DNA from: Acetomicrobium thermoterrenum DSM 13490
GTDB lineage: Bacteria; Synergistota; Synergistia; Synergistales; Acetomicrobiaceae
DNA length: 64,000 nucleotides
Reading direction: 5' to 3'
Assembly: GCF_900107215.1 (NCBI RefSeq)
Contig: NZ_FNPD01000005.1
Coordinates: 62,001-126,000, forward strand
Shown here: positions 9,923-16,860 of the stretch, piece after piece
Layout of the letters: each line of letters begins with the position of its first letter
Numbering within the stretch: position 1 is the first letter of the stretch
Notes under the pieces: model-generated
The model's database searches: none
What the model was told of the DNA's origin: nothing
Seen by the model: only the letters and a program-made list of their open reading frames with translations
Made by a program: the position numbers and the translations under genes

Positions 9923-10028
9923 AATTTAGAGCCTCCAAAATAATATTTTATTCCAATTCATCTTGAATACGCTCTCTCATATATCTCTCTTTTTGCATTT
10001 TTTATTTAATTACTCTCACCCCACTCTG

Positions 10029-10074
10029 AAAAATTTAGGGTGAGATCACATCTTTGATCTTGAATCACTCACCC
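10029..10074 (-). terminator. Terminator-like hairpin after the regulator gene
   Basis: On the minus strand GGGTGAG (from 10074) pairs with CTCACCC (to 10038) and is followed by TAAATTTTT. The 23-base loop reads TGATTCAAGATCAAAGATG with extra bases, which resembles the RAYT repeat end. A repeat end may therefore have become the terminator of the gene ending at 10080. Confidence 0.45.
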
Positions 10075-10079
10075 CACCC

Positions 10080-10646
10080 TCACTCACCCCTGCCGCTGCT
10101 CCACAGCTCTATTGCCTCTTCAAGCTTAAGGGTGGCTTTGTACTTTTCAAGCTCGTCTTCGCTTAAAGACAGGCAGCGTATTTTTCGGTGAAGCATGGGT
10201 TCGACCTTGTCTATTAAATTTTGCAGGTAAGCTTTGTCGACTTTGCCTACTAAGACGAGGTCAATTATACCCGAATCCATCCCCCTTGCGTAGTCGCCCA
10301 CGATGTAGGCCGAATGTATGTCGCCAAGCTTTGACAATACTTGGGGGATGAGCTGGTCAATCCCTGTGAATTTACGCACCATGCTGTGTATCTCGGGAAA
10401 AAGGGGGTGGTTGGTGTTTGCCCGATAAACTTTTGTCCTGCCTTCGTCGAAGGAATTTAAAAGCCCTGCTTCAGTGAGCCTATTTAGCTCTACCCGCACG
10501 GAATTGGTCGATTCGCCGAACTCCTCTGCAAGCTCTCGAAGGTACGATTTACTTTCTGGGTTTAAGAAAAACCTTAAAAGCAGCTTTACCCTCGTTTGAG
10601 AGGTTATTAAAGAATCAAGCTTTATGGCCAATGAATTCACCTGCAC
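10080..10646 (-). CDS. Winged-helix regulator fused to a degenerate nucleotidyltransferase domain
   Basis: A 188-residue protein. Residues 15-75 form a winged helix (LLLRFFLNPESKSYLRELAE, then a recognition region with RVELNRLTEAGLL). Residues 100-175 resemble a MNT-type nucleotidyltransferase: the motif reads YIVGDYARGMDSGIIDLVLV where active enzymes have GSxARG and SDIDL. The serine and one of the two catalytic aspartates are missing, so catalysis is unlikely. Proteins of this architecture commonly head O-antigen and capsule clusters and are thought to control them; that role is inferred here. A decayed copy of the same gene lies at 40190-40370 beside the second polysaccharide region. Confidence 0.75.
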   Translation of the reverse strand: MQVNSLAIKLDSLITSQTRVKLLLRFFLNPESKSYLRELAEEFGESTNSVRVELNRLTEAGLLNSFDEGRTKVYRANTNHPLFPEIHSMVRKFTGIDQLIPQVLSKLGDIHSAYIVGDYARGMDSGIIDLVLVGKVDKAYLQNLIDKVEPMLHRKIRCLSLSEDELEKYKATLKLEEAIELWSSGRGE

Positions 10647-10940
10647 ACATAGTTATTTATGAGTAAAAATACTACTCGGAAATTAGCCTGTCAAGTGGTG
10701 ATCTTTAAATTCCCTCCCTTGGCACTTTTTTTCTTTTTTTGTTTTTTACGCTAATGGTCGAATATTAATAAGACTTATTATTTATGTAATAACTAAATAT
10801 TCCTGGAAGGAATTATGTAATTTATATTTCAATTTGGGGTTGCATTTTTGTCCAGCCTGTGGTAAATATTTTTCTTGTGCGCACTAGCACAATTAAAAGT
10901 CCAATCAGGAGGACAAAATAATTGGAAAGGAGGTGGGCTC
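10647..10940. other. Divergent intergenic region
   Basis: An AT-rich 294-base spacer between the leftward regulator and the rightward XRE gene. It must contain two divergent promoters. I see several TATTAATA/TTATTTAT-like stretches around 10755-10800 and an imperfect palindrome TTCCTGGAAGGAA at 10799-10811, but no clear -35/-10 pair that I would assign. Confidence 0.4.
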
Positions 10941-11243
10941 ATGGAGTTTGAATTTTTGAGCGAGGTCATCGGTGATTTGGTGAGGCGAAGGCGAAAGGAG
11001 CTTAACCTTGCCCAGGCCGATGTATGTCGCTATGCTCATATTTCTCAGGGCCAGCTTTCCCGTATCGAAAACGGGCTTCGCATTCCTTCTCTTTCTCTTA
11101 TGTTTAGGTTGTGCCGCGTGTTGAACTGTGACATAAGCATCAGCGACATATTCGATAAGTTTTCATCCAAAGATAAGAACTCAAAAAATAAGAAGAAGGG
11201 GGATGACGAAAAGAAGAAAGGCAAGGAGGGCGATAAGTCCTAA
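10941..11243 (+). CDS. XRE-family helix-turn-helix regulator
   Basis: A 100-residue DNA-binding protein with one helix-turn-helix of the lambda Cro/C1 type at residues 10-65 (KELNLAQADVCRYAHISQGQ, then RIENGLRIPSLSLMFRL). The tail from residue 75 is extremely rich in lysine and aspartate/glutamate (KDKNSKNKKKGDDEKKKGKE) and probably disordered. The ATG at 10941 is chosen over an earlier in-frame start because AAAGGAGGTG lies just ahead of it. It stands at the head of a phage-derived module and is closed by a strong terminator at 11275-11309, so it is its own transcription unit and may act as the module repressor. Confidence 0.85.
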   Translation: MEFEFLSEVIGDLVRRRRKELNLAQADVCRYAHISQGQLSRIENGLRIPSLSLMFRLCRVLNCDISISDIFDKFSSKDKNSKNKKKGDDEKKKGKEGDKS

Positions 11244-11274
11244 AGAATGATCCGGGCTTGGCCCGGCGGTTTTA

Positions 11275-11309
11275 GGTAGCGTGAGGTACATCTCACGCTA
11301 CCTTTTTTT
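11275..11309 (+). terminator. Rho-independent terminator
   Basis: Perfect 11-bp stem GGTAGCGTGAG / CTCACGCTACC with a six-base loop, followed immediately by seven T. It ends the XRE regulator transcript. Confidence 0.93.
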
Positions 11310-11351
11310 AACTATTTACACGTTAAAACACATTATAGGGAGGTTTTACAA

Positions 11352-12287
11352 ATGAGCTCATCTAAAAATGGTGCTTTTGTGATGGTAGACTTCTGTGTAA
11401 TCACCGATAAAAATCTAGACGTCTTTGACAAGATGACATACGTGGCGCTTTGCAAATTCGCCGACAGAGAGGGAAAGTGCTTCCCCAGCCAAAACACCCT
11501 CGCCGCCCTGGTGGGATGCGGCCGCTCCCGCCTTCGCAAATCGCTGGACAACCTAAAAGGGTTAAATTACCTGAGGGTGGACAGCAGGGTGCTCGACGGC
11601 AAACAGCGAAGCAATCTATACACCCTCCTGCCGCGAGAAAACCGCACCCGGGTTTCCTCAAGCGCAGAGGGGGGTCTCCAAAAAACCCACCCCGGGTCGC
11701 AGGACGGCCACATAACTATATCCAATATAACTAGATCTAAAGAACAAGATTCAGGGGAACTTCCGCAGTGCGATGCAGTCGCAGAAAAACCCCAGGACTC
11801 CCGGAAACCTGCCCTTTATCCGGGAAGAGCCAGCGAACCCCCTTCACCTTCTTTTTATAAAAATCAAAATACGCCCCCCTTAGAGCGGGAGATGAAGCAT
11901 CCTCCCTATGAAGAAGTGGTCGAGTCCTTTAAGCGGCACTTTCCCGACCAAAATCCTCCCACACTAGACGAAGCAAACTGTATGTGGATGAGGGTTGCCG
12001 CCTTAGTGCACGACGAGCTTTATACCGCCCAGGGGTGGGACGACTACTTCGACGGCATCGCCAAAAGCCCCTTTTTGTCGGGGGATAACGACGTCAACTG
12101 GAGGCCGGGCGTCTTCTGGATATTGCTTACAAAAAACATCCGAAAGGTAAAGGAAGGCTTCTTTGAAAGGGGCGGAACCTGGGAACAGATCGTGGAACAA
12201 AGAATGAAGATCGCAGACTTGACGGAGGAAGATCAGAAATACGTTCGTGATCTGATTTTCAATATAAAATCGAGGGAGGCGGCCTAG
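11352..12287 (+). CDS. Phage-type replication initiator / replisome organizer with N-terminal HTH
   Basis: A 311-residue protein. Residues 15-90 form a helix-turn-helix of the HTH_36 kind (MTYVALCKFADREGKCFPSQ, then TLAALVGCGRSRLRKSLDNL) seen in phage and plasmid replication initiators. Residues 100-185 are a low-complexity proline/serine-rich linker. Residues 190-290 contain a second conserved domain with the WRPGVFWILLTKNIRKVKEG segment found at the C-terminus of replisome organizers. An AGGG-AGG ribosome site precedes the ATG. The next gene starts three bases after its stop, and the pair looks like the origin-opening and helicase-loading functions of a phage. Confidence 0.72.
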   Translation: MSSSKNGAFVMVDFCVITDKNLDVFDKMTYVALCKFADREGKCFPSQNTLAALVGCGRSRLRKSLDNLKGLNYLRVDSRVLDGKQRSNLYTLLPRENRTRVSSSAEGGLQKTHPGSQDGHITISNITRSKEQDSGELPQCDAVAEKPQDSRKPALYPGRASEPPSPSFYKNQNTPPLEREMKHPPYEEVVESFKRHFPDQNPPTLDEANCMWMRVAALVHDELYTAQGWDDYFDGIAKSPFLSGDNDVNWRPGVFWILLTKNIRKVKEGFFERGGTWEQIVEQRMKIADLTEEDQKYVRDLIFNIKSREAA

Positions 12288-12289
12288 CC

Positions 12290-12850
12290 ATGGAAAGCAG
12301 GGATTTCGAGGGCTTTTTCAGCTTACTTAAGGAGGTTGCCGAGCTTTACGGGACCAGGTTGTCAAAAAATCGGGCGGAGCTTTTCTTCGAGGCCTGCAGG
12401 GAATTATCCCTTGAAAGCTTTGCCGAGGGCGTCAGAAGGCACATTCGCTGGGGGAGCTTTTTCCCCGCTCCTGCCGAGGTGTTCAAGGCCCTCTACGGCA
12501 CGGATGAAGATCAGGCGACGATGGCCTGGTGCGACGTTTTGGAGGCCATCCGAAGGACGGGCGCCGAGGGACCTGTTAAATTCGCCGACTACCGCATCCA
12601 CTACGCCATCGAGCGGATGGGCGGATGGGCGCACGTCGCCTGGGCCGTCGGAGAAAAGAAGAGATGGCCGATGAAGGATTTTATCTTTTGGTATGTCTTT
12701 GCCCTCAAGATAAACGTCGACGCCTGCGACGTAAAGCCCTATTTAATGGGAAACAGAGGGCTGCCCTACAAGGCCGGGCCCGAGGACATAGCAAGGATGA
12801 CGCTCGAGGTGCCGGCAGGGCAGGCGCGGGGGCTTCGCAGGGTCCTTTAG
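12290..12850 (+). CDS. DUF6475-like phage replication protein
   Basis: A 186-residue protein that resembles DUF6475 proteins next to replication initiators in phages. Visible family features are the opening FEGFFSLLKEVAELYGTRLS, the motif FFPAPAEVFKAL around residues 56-67, an alanine/tryptophan segment MAWCDVLEAIRRTG and the closing YAIERMGGWAHVAWA. The layout parallels lambda P-like helicase loaders, but no direct loader motif is visible, so the role is inferred from position. It begins three bases after the initiator gene stop, indicating translational coupling. Confidence 0.6.
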   Translation: MESRDFEGFFSLLKEVAELYGTRLSKNRAELFFEACRELSLESFAEGVRRHIRWGSFFPAPAEVFKALYGTDEDQATMAWCDVLEAIRRTGAEGPVKFADYRIHYAIERMGGWAHVAWAVGEKKRWPMKDFIFWYVFALKINVDACDVKPYLMGNRGLPYKAGPEDIARMTLEVPAGQARGLRRVL

Positions 12851-13015
12851 GTTTCGCCTGTACGTCGGCGGGTCGAATATGTTGTGTGGCTTTTGACTGC
12901 TCCGTTGGAGCGATGTGTTTGATCTTGCAGGAAGGCTTTACTGTTTTCAGGCGTTCAGGCGCTTCGGCGACTTAGATGGCCTAAAAAATTTATAATATTC
13001 CTTTAGCTATGCGTA

Positions 13016-13044
13016 TTGTGAAATTGTAGGGCCTACTTTATAGT
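13016..13044 (+). promoter_or_regulatory. Probable sigma-70 promoter of the DUF1659-DUF2922-YvrJ unit
   Basis: TTGTGA (13016-13021) and TATAGT (13039-13044) are separated by exactly 17 bases. The start codon of the DUF1659 gene follows about 33 bases downstream with an AAAGGAGG ribosome site. The spacer contains a near-palindrome GTAGGGCCTAC that could be an operator. The rest of the 226-base gap after the DUF6475 gene shows no gene. Confidence 0.6.
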
Positions 13045-13076
13045 AGATACATCACGAAAAGAAAGGAGGAAAAGAT

Positions 13077-13292
13077 ATGGCAGCTTATCAACCGATAGCA
13101 AGCCGTCTGACCCTGAGGCTTCAGGTAGGAGCAGACGAATGGGGAAAGCCCAAGCTAAAGAGCAAATCCATCGCAGGCGTTGATTACTCCGCCGACGCTA
13201 CCGACGTGTTGACGGTGGCGCAGGCGATCGCCGGGCTTTTGCCCTACAATCTGGTCGAAGCGCAGAAGGTAGATACCGATAGGGTCGGTTAG
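13077..13292 (+). CDS. DUF1659 small protein
   Basis: A 71-residue protein that fits DUF1659: SRLTLRLQVGADEWGKPKLK followed by SIAGVDYSADATDVLTVAQA. The predicted form is two beta strands and a helix, with no membrane segment. DUF1659 has no established function. In Firmicutes and some Synergistota it is regularly followed by DUF2922 and a YvrJ peptide, as it is here at 13329 and 13797. An AAAGGAGG ribosome site lies seven bases before the ATG. Confidence 0.8.
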   Translation: MAAYQPIASRLTLRLQVGADEWGKPKLKSKSIAGVDYSADATDVLTVAQAIAGLLPYNLVEAQKVDTDRVG

Positions 13293-13328
13293 GCAATTTA
13301 ACAAATTATGACGAAAAGGAGGTGATAC

Positions 13329-13544
13329 ATGTTGGAGCCGAAAATGACCAGAAGGCTTAGGATGACCTTTGAGACGGAAGATGGCCCGTGGACTTTGTCT
13401 TTGTCCGACGTAAAAGAAGGACTGCTTCCTGAGGAAGTGGAAACGGTCATGCAGACAATAGTTGACAACAGCATATTCGGCATTCCCCCAACGGGGATCG
13501 TCAAGGCCGAGCTCGTAGAGACCGACACCACTCAGCTGGTGTAA
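13329..13544 (+). CDS. DUF2922 small protein
   Basis: A 71-residue protein fitting DUF2922: RRLRMTFETEDGPWTLSLSD, then EEVETVMQTIVDNSIF and a closing VKAELVETDTTQLV. The pattern is strand, strand, helix, strand. Like DUF1659 it is of unknown function. The start gives MLEPKMTRR after an AAAAGGAGGTGA site. The gene follows DUF1659 by 36 bases and is clearly in the same transcript, ended or attenuated by the hairpin at 13553-13586. Confidence 0.8.
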   Translation: MLEPKMTRRLRMTFETEDGPWTLSLSDVKEGLLPEEVETVMQTIVDNSIFGIPPTGIVKAELVETDTTQLV

Positions 13545-13552
13545 ATATAGAT

Positions 13553-13586
13553 GTCTAAAGGCTGCCCCTTGAGGCGGCCTTTAGAC
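13553..13586 (+). terminator. Strong hairpin after DUF2922
   Basis: A 14-bp stem (GTCTAAAGGCTGCC with GGCGGCCTTTAGAC, one G-T wobble) with a six-base loop. There is no immediate T-tract, the next being GCTTTTTAG about 16 bases later. It may be an attenuator or an mRNA-stabilising end, not a full terminator. The 210 bases from here to the YvrJ gene hold only a possible 20-codon ORF (13716-13778, MEKVKRVALKIPEGALAFLI). Confidence 0.55.
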
Positions 13587-13796
13587 GGAAAGATTAGGGG
13601 GCTTTTTAGGCTGACTTTTAAGGTATAAGTCAAAGCCCCAGGGGTTTGCCGGCAAAGTGCGCTGCGTTGCAGTTTGCGGGCGGGTCTTTGCGGGCGTGCA
13701 GCTTGTGAGGCAGACATGGAAAAAGTCAAAAGGGTTGCTTTAAAGATACCCGAAGGGGCTTTAGCTTTTTTAATTTAAGCGAAGGGAGGGAAATTT

Positions 13797-13949
13797 TTGG
13801 AGGAATTTCTGACGTCCACTCTTCAGACGACCTTTTCCATCGCGGTGGCAGCATACCTGCTGATCCGCATGGAAAAGCGACTCGACGAGCTGGCAATAGC
13901 GATAAACAACCTCGAAAAGGGCGTGGCAAAATACTTCGGCGAGGTGTAA
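13797..13949 (+). CDS. YvrJ-family small membrane peptide
   Basis: A 50-residue peptide starting at TTG with a GGGAGGG ribosome site six bases upstream. It reads LEEFLTSTLQTTFSIAVAAY, then LLIRMEKRLDELAIAINNLE and a short tail ending YFGEV. It has one N-terminal hydrophobic helix of about 20 residues and an amphipathic charged helix, the layout of the YvrJ family. YvrJ peptides accompany DUF2922/DUF1659 genes and their function is unknown. The hydrophobic-helix plus charged-tail form also resembles small phage holins, and a muramidase gene follows 125 bases downstream, which makes a holin-like role an attractive inference. Confidence 0.75.
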   Translation: MEEFLTSTLQTTFSIAVAAYLLIRMEKRLDELAIAINNLEKGVAKYFGEV

Positions 13950-14074
13950 TTGCAGGGCTAATTTGAAATTTTGCAGACTTTCAAGGCTTTTGCAAGGTTT
14001 TTGACCGTAACTAAAAATACGCAAGCGCTGATCACGGCGCATAAATATAGATTAATATAACGAAAGGAGATCTC

Positions 14075-14611
14075 ATGAGAGAAAAGGTTGCAGATTATAT
14101 TTTGAAGGTAGAAGGAGGGTTCGTAGACAACCCGAAAGACCCCGGCGGTAGGACAAACTTCGGCATCACTGCCGCCACCCTGACCTCGGCACGAGCGAGG
14201 TTAAAAGACGCCAGGCTTCCCGAGGACGTAATAAACCTTACAAAAGAACAAGCGCTTGAGATATACGAAAAATTTTACTGGAAACCCGCAGGATGCGACC
14301 ACATCCCCCGCCCCGTCGATCTAGCCGTATTTGACGGGTGCGTCAACTGCGGAGTCAGGCAGGGCGTGAAGTTCCTGCAGGAGGCTCTTAATATGCTGGG
14401 CGAAAACCTGGCCGTCGACGGCATCTTTGGTCAAAAGACCATGCAGGCTGCCTGGGAGCATGCGCTGCCTAAGACCAAAATTTTATCCGCCCTGCTTTGG
14501 CGACGCACGAAATACTACAACGACATCGTCGCCCGAAACCCCGACAGGCGGGTCTTCCTGCACGGCTGGCTCAACCGCCTAGCCCGGCTTTGGAGCTGCG
14601 CTGTGGGATGA
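14075..14611 (+). CDS. GH108 N-acetylmuramidase (phage-type endolysin)
   Basis: A 178-residue lysozyme that hydrolyses the MurNAc-GlcNAc bond of peptidoglycan. Residues 5-90 are the glycosyl hydrolase 108 domain with the catalytic glutamate in VEGGFVDNPKDPGGRTNFGI. Residues 95-175 are the paired PG_binding_3 domain (FLQEALNMLGENLAVDGIFG and LLWRRTKYYNDIVARNP). There is no signal peptide, as in phage endolysins that depend on a holin and in TtsA-type muramidases. It lies downstream of the DUF1659/DUF2922/YvrJ trio. An AAAGGAG ribosome site precedes the ATG. Confidence 0.9.
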   Translation: MREKVADYILKVEGGFVDNPKDPGGRTNFGITAATLTSARARLKDARLPEDVINLTKEQALEIYEKFYWKPAGCDHIPRPVDLAVFDGCVNCGVRQGVKFLQEALNMLGENLAVDGIFGQKTMQAAWEHALPKTKILSALLWRRTKYYNDIVARNPDRRVFLHGWLNRLARLWSCAVG

Positions 14612-14663
14612 TATATATAATATATATAAGGAAGAAATTTATTTAGCCGCACCTGTTGGCTTT

Positions 14664-14706
14664 GGGGCCTGCCGTTTATATGATCAATATATAAGCGGTA
14701 GGCCCC
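14664..14706. repeat. Palindromic repeat of the CGGTAGGCCCC family
   Basis: GGGGCCTGCCGTTTATAT pairs with ATATAAGCGGTAGGCCCC across a short loop, giving an 18-bp hairpin with two wobbles. The right arm is shared with repeats at 20255-20293 and 43342-43380. The hairpin abuts the 5' break of a DUF433 gene remnant. Confidence 0.6.
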
Positions 14707-14713
14707 GCTTTGA

Positions 14714-14923
14714 GCGGATCGGATCGTCGCTGGTCCTAAAATATGTTTTGGAAAACCGGTTATAGAGGGCACTAGAATCCCGATTCATCTGGTTTTGGAA
14801 CTTTTGGGCGATGGAGTTACACCAGATGAAATTATAAAAAATTATTATCCCTGTTTGACCAAGGAGGACATCCTAGCCTGTATCCGTTTTGCTAACTCCT
14901 TTATAATGATAGACCCTTGCTAA
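14714..14923 (+). pseudogene. DUF433 (VapB45-type antitoxin) remnant without start codon
   Basis: An open frame of 69 codons following a TGA reads DRIVAGPKICFGKPVIEGTR, IPIHLVLELLGDGVTPDEII and KNYYPCLTKEDILACIRFA. This is nearly a whole DUF433 domain, the antitoxin usually paired with a DUF5615 PIN-like toxin. No start codon exists before the domain because the hairpin repeat at 14664-14706 replaces it. The last residues (NSFIMIDPC) are encoded by a sequence matching the other arm of that repeat. No toxin gene follows, so the pair is dead. Confidence 0.75.
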
Positions 14924-15050
14924 ACTAATAATTGCAGGCTGAGGCCTGTGCGAGTAAGGTTTTCTCCCCCGGCGGATGTTGAGGAAAGCCCTCAACGTTA
15001 AATCCAAAGGGGGTTATTTTTTGTCCGCTCAATTTTATGTAAAAATATTT

Positions 15051-15075
15051 GGGGTGGGATCTTTAATCTTGAAAT
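15051..15075 (+). repeat. Solo RAYT-type repeat end
   Basis: GGGGTGGGATCTTT followed by AATCTTGAAAT matches the element ends at 50465 and 45249 with few differences. It stands alone in a gene-free stretch. Confidence 0.7.
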
Positions 15076-15166
15076 ATGCTTTAGTAATCCAACACACGAT
15101 ATCTCAGGATGCGATGATCTCAAGGATGAATTTTTGGCTAGCTGACACCGATGGGTTTATATAATA

Positions 15167-15239
15167 AGACGGAGGCGGCATTTTGAGGTCGGGTCAATTC
15201 CTTTTACAGAATGACCGACCATGAGCCACACCTCCGTCT
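15167..15239. repeat. Long two-arm stem-loop of unknown role
   Basis: AGACGGAGG (15167-15175) pairs with CCTCCGTCT (15231-15239), and an inner stem GGTCGGGTCA (15187-15196) pairs with TGACCGACC (15212-15220). There is no T-tract on either side. It may be a structured transposon end or an RNA element. It sits 90 bases after the solo repeat and before the Rpn remnant. Confidence 0.55.
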
Positions 15240-15386
15240 GCTATTATTTTAACCTAATTACCTGGAGCTGTCACCCTATTATTAAATGTGAATATTCAAT
15301 CTAACCAAATAACTTTTGTTGCCAATATCAGCGCCTATTGCAGGAAGCTTCATGGGGCGCTTAGAAATTTAAAGGCAACGGCACGG

Positions 15387-15838
15387 TTACACATCAGTAG
15401 ACCTTAATATTTTAAATACCTCGTCTTTGGACGTAGCGTCAAACACGGCTTCGGCCGCGGCATCGAGTTTGGATTCGCCTCCGACGGAGCGGATCATCTT
15501 TTCGTGAGAAAATGACAAGCCGTATTTTCGGCGCAACAGTTTTATAAGCAGATCTTGTTTTCCTTTGATTGTACCTTTAGTTTCGCCTCTTTTTTTCGCC
15601 TTCTATTTTGCCCCTTTCTGCCCCTCTTTTTTTCCTTGTTTTATCAGCTTCTCTGCCAGAGACGGCATGATTTTTTCGCCTCCAAGTTCTTTTGGTATCC
15701 ACTACTGCATAGCATCTTGGTCATCGTCGAGAGTGTAGAACAGGCATGAGATCAGACAGAGCCTTATTGTGTTCGCATCTTTAATTTTGAATATTGGTAC
15801 TTTAAAGAACCTGTATCTTGCATTTTAAAACATTAGCT
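15387..15838 (-). pseudogene. Rpn / PDDEXK-family recombination-promoting nuclease remnant
   Basis: The minus strand encodes the C-terminal part of an Rpn-type nuclease: RYRFFKVPIFKIKDANTIRL, CLISCLFYTLDDDQDAMQ, a TAG stop, WIPKELGGEKIMPSLAEKLI, another TAG, then GETKGTIKGKQDLLIKLLRR and a closing FDATSKDEVFKILRSTDV. Two in-frame TAG codons and loss of the catalytic N-terminal domain make it a pseudogene. Its 5' break lies within about 12 bases of the repeat end at 15843-15865. A shorter copy of the same segment occurs at 21222-21359. Confidence 0.75.
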
Positions 15839-15842
15839 TAAA

Positions 15843-15865
15843 ATTCAAGATTAAAGACCCGACCC
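15843..15865 (-). repeat. RAYT-type repeat end at the break of the Rpn remnant
   Basis: ATTCAAGATTAAAGACC then CGACCC is the inverse of the element end. It is followed by a CTCGAG..CTCGAG palindrome. The same arrangement, repeat end followed by CTCGAGG, occurs at 21381-21464. The remaining bases to 15990 show no gene, only an imperfect AAAGGGTTACTATCCTTT inverted repeat at 15921-15938. Confidence 0.7.
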
Positions 15866-15990
15866 TCGAGGCTCCTCGAGGATTCCCTCCCGAGATGTGT
15901 TTCGACAAACAAAGCTATAGTAAAGGGTTACTATCCTTTAGCCCTTGACAGGCAATACAGTATCTAACCCTCGGGTATTTGCTTATAAGA

Positions 15991-16860
15991 TTACGAAGCT
16001 TCAGTGAGCATTATAGATCCTTCAAATGATGTTGTTTCATAATTCATAGGTATCCCATTAACCATACTTTCAGGGCCTCCTGAAAGTGACTTATCATATA
16101 TTAAATTCCCAAATATTTTTTGAAATGTTTTTGAAAACCTTAACCCGATCGCAATAGACCAATTAAATAGCTTTGTAACTTGAATATTTTTACCATGTGC
16201 CAAGTTAATAAGTCTGGCTAGCTCAGTAATATTAACATAATCCCTATTTTGAGGAAATAGTATTCCATTCAAACGATTATCCACAACTATGCGCAGAAAT
16301 TCAGATAAATTATTTATGAATAACATACTCCTCATGCTTTCAACATCAGGGAAAATAGGCAATTTATTAACTAAAATGGATAATCGTGGATAATTCCCTT
16401 TACATCCCTTTCCGTAAACAATTGGTGGTCTTAATATGGCTATTTTAAAGTCATCATCTTCTATATCAAGTAACAATTTTTCTGCTTCATATTTTGATTT
16501 CGCATAAGGGGTTTTAGGTATTGGAGGAGTTTTTGAAGTAATATATCCAGTTTCACAACCATAGACTGCCATAGTACTTAAAAATATAAATTGTTTGACT
16601 CCTTCACTCTTTGCCTTCTCTGCAATCTTCACAGATAAATCTCTATTTACTTCAAAATACTTATCAACAGCTTTTTGTTTTACATGAACAATCGCAGCAA
16701 GATGTAATACGGCATCATATCCCATGAAACACTTTTCTTTCCAAGAATCATCTCTAACGCTTATAGATTCCACTAAATAATCATTTGGAAATTGTTTTAA
16801 CCATTCCTTAAAAGAATTCCCAATATAACTATTTGCCCCGGTTATTAATATCTTTTTCAT
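15991..16860 (-). CDS. NAD-dependent epimerase/dehydratase of a nucleotide-sugar or lipid-linked sugar
   Basis: An extended SDR of 289 residues starting MKKILITGANSYIGNSF, with the NAD motif at residues 7-14, FLSTMAVYGCETG at about 94-106 and the catalytic YAKSKYEAEKL near residue 130. It resembles the WbpV/GalE-like enzymes that accompany short sugar-1-phosphate transferases and reduce or epimerise C4 of an N-acetyl sugar. It is shorter than GalE (about 330). Its start overlaps the end of the transferase gene by 32 bases, implying coupled translation. The substrate is inferred from the neighbour only. Confidence 0.82.
   Translation of the reverse strand: MKKILITGANSYIGNSFKEWLKQFPNDYLVESISVRDDSWKEKCFMGYDAVLHLAAIVHVKQKAVDKYFEVNRDLSVKIAEKAKSEGVKQFIFLSTMAVYGCETGYITSKTPPIPKTPYAKSKYEAEKLLLDIEDDDFKIAILRPPIVYGKGCKGNYPRLSILVNKLPIFPDVESMRSMLFINNLSEFLRIVVDNRLNGILFPQNRDYVNITELARLINLAHGKNIQVTKLFNWSIAIGLRFSKTFQKIFGNLIYDKSLSGGPESMVNGIPMNYETTSFEGSIMLTEAS

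Larger units (their letters stand above)
10941..14611 (+). mobile_element. Phage-derived module (replication plus lysis genes, no structural genes)
   Basis: All genes run rightward and comprise a regulator, a replication initiator, a DUF6475-like partner, a DUF1659/DUF2922/YvrJ trio and an endolysin. No integrase, terminase, capsid or tail gene is present between the flanking polysaccharide regions. It is either a decayed prophage or a domesticated module. I see no attachment-site direct repeats at the edges. Confidence 0.5.

Noticed and set aside
14976-15164. 62-codon plus-strand ORF in the gene-free stretch
   Set aside because: It is built partly of the solo repeat end at 15051-15075 and matches nothing I recognise.
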